Assembly (NCBI GenBank): GCA_050301235.1
Contig: JBNKZD010000144.1
Location: 1 to 64,000 of the forward strand
Reading direction: 5' to 3'
Source: JAFGIN01 sp050301235
GTDB taxonomy: Bacteria > Fibrobacterota > Chitinivibrionia > Chitinivibrionales > Chitinispirillaceae
Length of the DNA: 64,000 nucleotides
The notes below the pieces were generated by a model. It made no database searches. It had not been told where the DNA came from and worked only from the letters and a program-made list of their open reading frames with translations. Below, in pieces: positions 26,432 to 33,813 of this stretch. Position 1 is the first letter of the stretch. Each line of letters begins with the position of its first letter. The translations under genes and the position numbers were made by a program.

Positions 26432-27532
26432 TCACTCCCGCAATCTGGCTCGCGCCTGAGAAAGCGCCTGATGAACCTTCTCGAGAGCTTTCTTAGCCTG
26501 TGCAAGCTCATCTCGTTCTTTTGTCAACTTCTCTGTATTGCGCATAAGGTTGTCGCGCTCTCTTGTGATTTCTGCAAGCAGGGTATGTAACCTGTTGTTT
26601 TCTGCCACACTATCATCAAGTTCATTATTAAGTCGTTCTTCTTCAGCTTTGCTCTCATCAAGAGCCAGCTGAAGTTCATCACAGCGATTTCGCAGTTCGT
26701 CAAACTCCAGCTGACGCCCCTGATCTTTCCCGGTCAGCATCTGCACCATCCGGACTGCCTGATCCCGCTCCTGTTCAAGAGCACCCATCTCAAAAAGCAT
26801 CTCTTCAAGAACTTTTCGCTTCTCTGCAAGCTGTGCTTCAGCCTGCGCAAGCCTCCCCGATGATGTGCGGCCATCGTTTACCATGCGTGCCAGCTCATCT
26901 TTTGCTTCTGCCAGTTCAGCACGCAGAGATTTTTCCAGTTCACGTGATTGAGAAAGTTGCGCCTCGAGATCACTTACCAGACCCAGAACACTTTCAGCCG
27001 CCAGAGACGGGTCTTCAGGGACTGGCTCGATAATCACTTCTGGACGTACAGCTTCAGCGACTTTACGCTTAACATTTTCCAATCGTTTGCGTCGTGTTTC
27101 ACTATCGTCAACAGGAAGTTCAGATACTTTCGGTGAGCTTGCGCTGGTCTGATTTGATTCAACATCCTCTATGACAGGCTTGTTTTCAGTAATTGAGTCC
27201 TTTAAAGTTTCTGTTGATTTATCTTGCGTTTCAACTGTGCTGCTCCTGACAACCTCTGTTATTGTCAAAATTGTATTATTCGTCGAAACGGAAGAATGAT
27301 CTGCATCAGAAATAAGCTCTGAAGTATCTGCAGGCTCGGGGTCTGATATATCATCAGCTGCAGCGATTACCATTTCAGCGGTTGGTTGCTCAATAGCGAA
27401 CTTATTACTCTCTTCCTGCTTGACTTCCAATTTTTCTTCCTGCTCTGTCTGAACAGCTTCTGAAACGACAGCCATTGCCGGACGCAGCCGTGGTTTGAGC
27501 TTGGGAACATTGGCATCAAAAGCTTTTCTCAT
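26432..27532 (-). CDS. Disordered/coiled-coil protein, PomX-like architecture
   Basis: The 366-residue product begins with a conserved-looking basic peptide (M-R-K-A-F-D-A-N-V-P-K-L-K-P-R-L-R-P). Residues of about 20-190 are acidic, Ser/Thr/Glu-rich and low-complexity, probably disordered. Residues of about 195-366 are a nearly continuous coiled coil. Its start overlaps the stop of the ParA gene by four bases (ATGA type), so the two are translationally coupled. Myxococcus PomX has the same plan: a short N-terminal peptide whose basic residues stimulate the ATPase PomZ, a disordered region, and a C-terminal coiled coil. No sequence homology could be tested here, so the assignment rests on architecture and context. 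Confidence 0.6.
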   Translation of the reverse strand: MRKAFDANVPKLKPRLRPAMAVVSEAVQTEQEEKLEVKQEESNKFAIEQPTAEMVIAAADDISDPEPADTSELISDADHSSVSTNNTILTITEVVRSSTVETQDKSTETLKDSITENKPVIEDVESNQTSASSPKVSELPVDDSETRRKRLENVKRKVAEAVRPEVIIEPVPEDPSLAAESVLGLVSDLEAQLSQSRELEKSLRAELAEAKDELARMVNDGRTSSGRLAQAEAQLAEKRKVLEEMLFEMGALEQERDQAVRMVQMLTGKDQGRQLEFDELRNRCDELQLALDESKAEEERLNNELDDSVAENNRLHTLLAEITRERDNLMRNTEKLTKERDELAQAKKALEKVHQALSQARARLRE

Positions 27533-28488
27533 GCGACACCCCCCGACACACTGACTGGTTCGGCAAATCCGGCTCTAATCCGCTCCATCACTTCAAGTTG
27601 CATCGCTTCAAGGTCACTGGCACCCTTTGATGCTGGATCAAAAGTAAAAATCGGACATCCCTCACTAGAGGATTGTGCAAATTTGGTACACTGACGTACG
27701 ACCGTATTCAACAGGTAATCGGAATAATGTGTCTTGAGCGCATCAAGTGCTTCACGTGCAATTTTGAATGTCTGATTGTATGAATTGACAACAATAAAAA
27801 TATTCTCCAGTTGATGCGACAGGTCTTCCTCCAGCCCCTGAACGCATTCGAAAAGAAGCTTAAGACCATCATACGATAAAAAGTCCGCAAGAACTGGTAC
27901 GATTAGATCCGCAGCAGCCATCAATGCATTAAGATTAAGCAGGCCGAATGAAGGTGGTGCATCCATGACAATAAAATCATATTTCCCACTCACCTGATCT
28001 AAAGCATTTCGCAACCGGAACTCCCGGCCCGAAAGAGGCATAAGTGCCAGATCAATAGTGCTCATCGACAGATTCGACGGTATCAGTGACAACCCGGGCA
28101 TGCCTGTCTCGATGATAACTTCGGATATGGGAACTTTACGAATCAAAACTTCATGGAGTGTGCGGGGATAATCGGATCCCTCCAGACCAAGACACTTCGT
28201 TGCATGACCCTGACTGTCAAGATCGATGACAAGAACCCGGTATCCGCGTTCGGCTAGACGAAACGCATAAGAGCTCGAAATACTTGTTTTCCCGGTTCCA
28301 CCTTTGAAATTAAGGAAAAGCTGTGTACGCGGCGGGAATGGTTCAGGTACAAATTTCTGTTTTTCACGTAGTATGATAAGATCGTGTATGGTATACGATT
28401 CTTTTTTACCAAGGATCTTCTCGATCTGTTTCATCGTAGTACGTGCAACAGTTGATAGTCGCTTAGGGCTGTAACGGATATTCTCCAT
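27529..28488 (-). CDS. ParA/MinD-family ATPase (PomZ-like position)
   Basis: The 319-residue product has a deviant Walker A motif, F-K-G-G-T-G-K-T-S (signature Lys62, Lys67), Walker A' D-L-D-S-Q-G and Walker B I-V-M-D-A-P-P-S. The 55 residues before the ATPase core include a possible helix-turn-helix-like segment. ParA proteins dimerise on ATP, bind DNA non-specifically and position cargo on the nucleoid. No parB, parS-like cluster or replication gene is adjacent; the partners are coiled-coil and HEAT proteins, which argues for cell-division or protein-cluster positioning over chromosome segregation. An aaaggaaac site precedes the ATG. Confidence 0.9.
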   Translation of the reverse strand: MENIRYSPKRLSTVARTTMKQIEKILGKKESYTIHDLIILREKQKFVPEPFPPRTQLFLNFKGGTGKTSISSSYAFRLAERGYRVLVIDLDSQGHATKCLGLEGSDYPRTLHEVLIRKVPISEVIIETGMPGLSLIPSNLSMSTIDLALMPLSGREFRLRNALDQVSGKYDFIVMDAPPSFGLLNLNALMAAADLIVPVLADFLSYDGLKLLFECVQGLEEDLSHQLENIFIVVNSYNQTFKIAREALDALKTHYSDYLLNTVVRQCTKFAQSSSEGCPIFTFDPASKGASDLEAMQLEVMERIRAGFAEPVSVSGGVA

Positions 28489-28568
28489 GGTGTTTCCTTT
28501 TACTAACGCTATACCGCCATGGTGGCATTACTTGTATATATTGACAGTATATCATTCATGTTATACTT

Positions 28569-30194
28569 CTAACTCATAAAAAAACGGGGACCACGCTGTG
28601 AAATTTCTCCCCGTTGTAGCAGTGATGATAACAATTCTGCGACTTTTTCCGGCTCAGTACCGGTAAGTTGAGACAGCTCTTCTGCTGTACGGCCGCGCAG
28701 TGAAGTACGAATCTCATCGAGAAGTGAGACCTCGAGAGTAGACGATTTCTCCTCGACAGGATTCATCACTTTTGTAACAGGTATATCACTCTTTTTGACA
28801 ATAATATTCCCATCAGTTTCAATTTTTTCAGGTTTCGTTGCAACAGTGATGATGGAAGGCGTCTGCGGCTCCTGTTTCACTACAGATATACTTACTTTTG
28901 CGACCTCAACAGAAGGAACCTGATTAACTGCTTTTCGTAAGTCCGCATCCTCAATCCTTGCAAGCTTGTCGGCAACTCGTCGGGCGGTCCGGCGACGTTC
29001 CAGAGATGATGCATTGGGATCAACCACTTCTCCCGACCAGCTCATAACTGCATCAGCAGCGCATCGACGCACCTTCAGCTCCTGATGATTAAGCGATTTT
29101 ATCAATGCAGATTGTGATTGAACATCGGGTCTTCCCGAAAGAGCCTGAGCCGCTATTCGAGCAACACCCGCATCCTGGTCTGATACCATCGAGATAAGTG
29201 CATTGGTAGCGGCCGTACTGGTAATAAAGCTTAGCAGAAGAACGGCACGACGACGCACAAGAGCATTGGAATCATTCAAAACTCCAATGAGAGCTGGTTC
29301 TGCATGTTCTTTCGCCAGTGCAGCAGCAGCATCAAGTGCCGCAACACGAACTTCAGGGCGTGGATCTGCAAGTGCCCGAATCGCAACAACAGCAGATGAT
29401 GGCCTACCTATAACTGCGAGTGCAGAGAGTAGAGCCACTTTCACTCCTGAATTGTCCTCACGGTTAAGCGCTGCAACAATTAATGCTGATGCCCCATGAA
29501 TACCTAGTGCACGGAGACAATCTGCTGCGCGCTTTCGGCGTTCCGGATCGGTGGATTGGAGATCTTCAACCGAACTCTCGTAGAGTGAACGTTCAGCTCG
29601 GGTTGCTAACTTTTCTGAATTTGTATCAGTTTTACTATCAACAACATTTAATCGGCCAGATTTTTCAAAACTATCAGCGAGTGTAGAAACCGATGAAGTT
29701 GATTCTGAAAATGCGGGGACAGGCTTCTCTTCTATGGTAATTCCCGCTTTTTGGGCTGCAAATTTCCACAATTTAAGCTGCTCAATTTTTTCGCGCAGTT
29801 CAGCAATGAAACCAGCCAAAGCCGCCAGATCGGTCTGATCACCGGAATTTTCATTTTCAACTTCACCTGGAGCGCTGGAGATTTGTGTTCTCTCAACAAA
29901 CCCCGCCAGAAACTGTTCCCGTTCAGCTTCAAGTAACCGGACTCGCTCCTCAAGCTCATCAATACGTATTTTCATAGTTTTTTCTGTACTGTGTGACTGA
30001 GCCAGTAGCATTTCCAGTTCAACTTCCCGTGCCCTTACTTTTGCAGTCGCCTCCTTTTCACGGAGCACTGCGGTACGTTCAGCCATAAGCTCCGCATTCA
30101 GTTGAGATACACGACACTCGAAAAAAACGATCTTTTCCAGAGCTCTTCGAAGGACCTCTTCCGGACCACTATTTGCGACGACACTTTCAGCCAC
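28569..30194 (-). CDS. Coiled-coil and HEAT-repeat protein, PomY-like architecture
   Basis: The product has 541 residues from a GTG start with ggaggt just upstream. Residues of about 10-110 and 125-155 are coiled coil; about 155-205 is a Ser/Thr-rich linker. About 205-395 holds at least five HEAT repeats, each with patterns such as V-R-V-A-A-L-D-A-A-A-A-L and V-R-R-R-A-V-L-L-L. The C-terminal 55 residues (L-T-G-T-E-P-E-K-V-A-E-L-L through G-P-R-F-F) look like a winged helix. Myxococcus PomY also combines coiled coil and HEAT repeats. It is the first gene of the three-gene operon and separated from the ATPase gene by 80 bases. Confidence 0.7.
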   Translation of the reverse strand: MAESVVANSGPEEVLRRALEKIVFFECRVSQLNAELMAERTAVLREKEATAKVRAREVELEMLLAQSHSTEKTMKIRIDELEERVRLLEAEREQFLAGFVERTQISSAPGEVENENSGDQTDLAALAGFIAELREKIEQLKLWKFAAQKAGITIEEKPVPAFSESTSSVSTLADSFEKSGRLNVVDSKTDTNSEKLATRAERSLYESSVEDLQSTDPERRKRAADCLRALGIHGASALIVAALNREDNSGVKVALLSALAVIGRPSSAVVAIRALADPRPEVRVAALDAAAALAKEHAEPALIGVLNDSNALVRRRAVLLLSFITSTAATNALISMVSDQDAGVARIAAQALSGRPDVQSQSALIKSLNHQELKVRRCAADAVMSWSGEVVDPNASSLERRRTARRVADKLARIEDADLRKAVNQVPSVEVAKVSISVVKQEPQTPSIITVATKPEKIETDGNIIVKKSDIPVTKVMNPVEEKSSTLEVSLLDEIRTSLRGRTAEELSQLTGTEPEKVAELLSSLLQRGEISQRGPRFFMS

Positions 30195-30371
30195 TACACC
30201 TCCAGAAAATATCTAAGAAAATAGATGCAACGGCAGTAGATACGCAAGATGCGGACGAACATATTATATTAAAAGAGATTCATCACCAGAATCAAGAACA
30301 GTGCAGGACTGAGATTCTGTATCATTTAGGATTAGAACCTCCAGTACAGAAAATTCGAAGGTATTAACCTT

Positions 30372-30716
30372 TCAGTGGAATAAAAACTGAATGCCCATCG
30401 CAGGTAAAACCGATTCCGTTTTTTCTTTGGGGTCGGTAAAAGCCTCAGATGCAGGGAAGTACTCTACAACCGTTACCGTTCACCCCTCCAATCTTAGTTT
30501 TACTTCGAGCAGTCGACATTGGCGTTGAATGAACGTCGCGGCTGTGGTTCCGGAATTTGCCTGGCACTGCTTCCACCACTGTTTTTTAAAACGATTTCTG
30601 GTAGAAAACGAAAGAGGATCTTCCCACGAAAAAACCTGACAATTGCACTTCAACGTCAGAGTAGCCTGAATTTCAGAAAAACCGGAAACCACATTTCCGT
30701 TATTTCTTTCTTCCAT
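30372..30716 (-). pseudogene. Small protein gene with an in-frame TGA
   Basis: From the ATG at 30716 the frame codes 78 residues to a TGA at 30480-30482, then stays open for 35 codons with coding-like sequence (T-V-T-V-V-E-Y-F-P-A-S and V-L-P-A-M-G-I-Q-F) to a TGA at 30372. A CGA-to-TGA change would explain it. The product is Trp- and Cys-containing and unrecognised; the C-terminus faintly recalls PilZ-type domains. No SECIS-like structure was sought by computation. It could also be two chance ORFs. Confidence 0.4.
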
Positions 30717-30780
30717 TAAATTAAACTTTATATTAAACTTGATAATGCTTCCAGCATTATAAATATAAGGGGATTTATAT

Positions 30781-31875
30781 ATGGTACCTCAATCCGGAAT
30801 AGTTAAAAATATCGATAATAATTCAGGTTCAGCACTTATAGCAGTTCTTATTATCGCTATTGTTGTTGGACTTATATTACAATCAATTAATTATTCGACT
30901 CGCAACAGCATCAAATCCACTGGGCATCATGCATCGAAAGTATCTTCACTAAATATCGCTGAAGCAGGAAAAGAGAGTTTTTATGCAAAATTAAGAAGTG
31001 AATCGTTTATGCCACAACCGAATTCTGATTCTATAGTTTTCGATAAGGTACCATTTGCAGATGGTACCTACACAGTAGTCTGTAAAACCGATTCAAATCC
31101 GGAGCTGCTTACCATTAGATCTACAGGTTCTATTCGGGGTGAAAATACTACAATAGAGATTACTGCACGGTATGGTCCTGAAGTTGCGGGGTGGAAGTTT
31201 TCCAGACAAACCCCAGGAGCGATTACAGCCCGTAACACAGTTAATTTAACTGGAAATATTCATGTCGATGGTAATGATTATGATTCATTGCTTACACCAA
31301 CAGGCCTGAACGGGACCTATGGTGTATGGACCTGTGCGACAATGCTACTTCAGGGCGATTCCTCTTTAATTGGTGGCAACGGCGAACCTCTTGTAAACAG
31401 AGTAAGCATTCCTCCGGTTCGTTCGCTGGTCGCTGTGGAAACGGCGCCAGTAGATGCAAGATTATCTTCTCCGGAAGCATTTTTCGGGCTTGAACCCGGT
31501 GCTCTCGATAAATTTAAAGTTTCCAGTCTTACAACACCATTTCATGGAGTTGTCTATGTCACCGGTTCCGTAGGGCCTGTCAATTTTGGGAATTCAAGTG
31601 GCATACTGATAGTTCATAATGCTACAAAAACAGCTGAATTCAAGGGCAACCAGGGTACATTCAAGGGCATAATGATTTGTGACTATGTAAACAAGATCAA
31701 TGGCGAAATGAAAATAGCAGGGGCAGTTGTAACACTGAGCGAAACCAATCAATCATGGTTTGGTAATGGTCAAGCCAACATCTTTTTCAGCTCACAGATT
31801 CTGGACAACCTTCGTGATTACTGTGACAATGTAAATCTTGTTCTCAGTGAGAGATCATGGAAAGAATTGAAGTAA
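30781..31875 (+). CDS. Pilin-like/PilX-type surface protein
   Basis: The 364-residue product has, after a short polar N-terminus, the hydrophobic helix S-G-S-A-L-I-A-V-L-I-I-A-I-V-V-G-L, as in PilX-type minor pilins and prepilin-like proteins, followed by an amphipathic helix (residues 45-75). The rest is beta-rich and Gly/Asn-rich (I-T-A-R-N-T-V-N-L-T-G-N-I-H-V-D-G), resembling a right-handed beta-helix such as those in PilX-like proteins that carry polymer-binding domains. The classical Gly-Phe prepilin cleavage site is not evident. No other pil gene is adjacent. It may be an exported adhesin assembled with type IV pili elsewhere. Confidence 0.6.
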   Translation: MVPQSGIVKNIDNNSGSALIAVLIIAIVVGLILQSINYSTRNSIKSTGHHASKVSSLNIAEAGKESFYAKLRSESFMPQPNSDSIVFDKVPFADGTYTVVCKTDSNPELLTIRSTGSIRGENTTIEITARYGPEVAGWKFSRQTPGAITARNTVNLTGNIHVDGNDYDSLLTPTGLNGTYGVWTCATMLLQGDSSLIGGNGEPLVNRVSIPPVRSLVAVETAPVDARLSSPEAFFGLEPGALDKFKVSSLTTPFHGVVYVTGSVGPVNFGNSSGILIVHNATKTAEFKGNQGTFKGIMICDYVNKINGEMKIAGAVVTLSETNQSWFGNGQANIFFSSQILDNLRDYCDNVNLVLSERSWKELK

Positions 31876-32137
31876 TTTGTGATTTTTATTTGGGATTTTC
31901 ACCCCCTTTCGTTGAAATTACAGAGGGCAGGCATTACCCGGTTTGGTAAGTGTGTCGCGAGCAACGATTCTGGTTCAACCGGGACTGCGGGGGTGTGTGT
32001 CATAGACTGAAAACGTATACATTATAAATCTCACCAGATTGAACAGAAATTGAACAGGATATCCTATTTTCGTGAGTTTCGTGATTAAAAGAACCTCTGT
32101 GCCTTTATCACACTGTGTTTAATGTACTACTATCCTT

Positions 32138-32412
32138 TAACCTGAAAACCGCAGTAGATTGACGCGGATAACGCGTCCAGCCAAGGCTGGATTGCGCATA
32201 AAGGGTTTGTCACTTCGTTCTGCTATGCAAAGCATTACAGTACTTCGTACTGTACTAGGATTATAGCCTTTTGCATGGTCAGCTCTTTCTGCATCAAAGG
32301 GAAAAACATCCAATAAAAGACAGTGCGTTTAGCACTGGTTTCCTATCCCTTAAGGAATGTAATGACAATATCTTACGGTTCTCCACTGCCACCTACTGCG
32401 GTTTTTAGGGTT
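32138..32412. repeat. MITE-like element bounded by 19-21-bp inverted repeats
   Basis: Taacctgaaaaccgcagtag at 32138 is matched on the other strand at about 32392-32412 by taaccctaaaaaccgcagtag. Between them lies 235 bases with inner palindromes, including tacagtacttcgtactgta near 32237. No ORF of note lies inside. The rest of the 31876-32614 gap shows no gene. Confidence 0.5.
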
Positions 32413-32614
32413 AAGCACTTATTTTTTTCTGATCTAAATTCCACTATAGCAAATGAAGATACCATGTGAGCCGTTCACCTTACCATCTTGACCGCTCGTT
32501 CTGATTCTACCTTTTCTGATATTTATTTGACTGTATTTTGATAGAAAGTGCAGAAATACACTTTATAAGCGGAGCAATTCGTAATCTGATTTAACCAATT
32601 AATTGGAGGTTTCT

Positions 32615-33409
32615 ATGAAAGGATTTCGTAACCAGTTTTTAGCAGCAGCTCTTCTGGCAACCTCAATATCACTTCATGCAGGAACAACAGTGCCAGATAG
32701 TACCTGCCGGGCAGATTCAAGCAGCCAGAAAAAATGTAAAACGGCAAGGGGTTATGGTGTTTTTCAAGCTGGAATTACTACTGTTGACCCGGATAAGTTG
32801 AACAACACATTGTCCTTAACGGGATTGACCGGTTTTGACCCACTTACAGTTTCCCTGGCAATCGGAGGGCACAGGGAATATCGCCGATTGATTACTGATG
32901 GCCAGTTTTCAACTGCATTCTGGAGAAAAAATGATAATGGGCCAGTCAGGACAACATTGACATCATTTAATTTTACCAGCAATACCGGTGTAAATGTGTT
33001 ACCTCCCGATTTCAATCTCAATCTGTTTCCCTATGCTGGTCTTGGTGTGGGCGTAAATAAGCTCCATATCAGCAGAAAAAGTGCAACTTTCAATGAAGTG
33101 GTAAGTGCGACAATTCCAGACCAGACACTTCGTCAGGGAACTCTAACATTTAATGCTGGTTTGGGCACTGATTTCACCATGCCAAAAGATAACAAAAAAT
33201 CTGGGTTCGTTGTTGGCGTCCGTTGCGGTTATCAACTCCCGCTATACACAAGCAAATGGCGTAGTAATGGTACAACGATCACAGGACTTCCCGATCTGAA
33301 ACAGCAGGGGTTTTATGTACGTCTTGTCATCGGCGGGTGGGGAAGTGATGATAAAAAGGATTGCGGAAAGAATGGGTGTAAATCGAAACATCGTTGTTTG
33401 GAATCATGA
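32615..33409 (+). CDS. Secreted outer-membrane-type beta protein with Cys-rich tail
   Basis: The start is the ATG at 32615 with ggaggt at 32605-32610; a TTG at 32603 is in the same frame. The product has 264 residues with a classical signal peptide (cleavage near L-H-A-G). The mature part has alternating beta strands (L-N-L-F-P-Y-A-G-L-G-V-G-V-N, T-F-N-A-G-L-G-T-D-F-T, F-V-V-G-V-R-C-G-Y) and ends near R-L-V-I-G-G-W, as in small outer-membrane barrels. It continues into a Lys/Cys-rich tail (D-C-G-K-N-G-C-K-S-K-H-R-C), unusual for a barrel. No function is recognised. Confidence 0.65.
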   Translation: MKGFRNQFLAAALLATSISLHAGTTVPDSTCRADSSSQKKCKTARGYGVFQAGITTVDPDKLNNTLSLTGLTGFDPLTVSLAIGGHREYRRLITDGQFSTAFWRKNDNGPVRTTLTSFNFTSNTGVNVLPPDFNLNLFPYAGLGVGVNKLHISRKSATFNEVVSATIPDQTLRQGTLTFNAGLGTDFTMPKDNKKSGFVVGVRCGYQLPLYTSKWRSNGTTITGLPDLKQQGFYVRLVIGGWGSDDKKDCGKNGCKSKHRCLES

Positions 33410-33421
33410 GTATCATGGGTT

Positions 33422-33443
33422 GCCTGGTTGTTTTAGGCCAGGC
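33422..33443 (+). terminator. Hairpin after the barrel gene
   Basis: Gcctgg and ccaggc form a 6-bp stem 13 bases past the stop, followed by a T-rich run (tgctttgatttt). It is a probable terminator. The remaining bases to 33813 are AT-rich, with no supported gene. Confidence 0.5.
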
Positions 33444-33813
33444 TGCTTTGATTTTGAATAGATTCACATCCATCCAGTACTGAATCATCCAATACCGGTC
33501 TTTTACGAATTCATAAATTGCCTTGGCCGCTTTAAGACCTGGTCTGGTAAATTTTTACCACATTCCTAATTTTTTGCATTCTATTTTTCTGTCTTTAAAT
33601 CAATTAAATCCATAAAAAACATATGCCTGCCAGTGGCAGTTAAAAGTATTTTCAAGAATAAAATAGTTCTCTATATATGGCTCAATATGTACGCGTTATT
33701 TTTTGGTTGATTACAAAATATCATTCAGAGTAACTATAAAAAGTCACGAAGAACCAGCTATTTATTGAAATACAGTTTCTTCAATTGAAAACCCATTGTA
33801 CTACAGTTCAATC

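Noticed and set aside
26253..26459. 68-codon plus-strand ORF
   Set aside because: No ribosome-binding site, no recognisable family, and it overlaps the end of the coiled-coil gene.
27529..28488. Plasmid or chromosome partition locus
   Set aside because: No ParB, parS-like repeats or replication genes are adjacent to the ParA ATPase.
30519..30719. 66-codon plus-strand ORF
   Set aside because: It is antisense to a better-supported minus-strand reading frame and has no start signal.
33410..33560. Open minus-strand frame with coding-like words behind the barrel gene
   Set aside because: It has no start codon in context and runs into the terminator antisense; likely chance.
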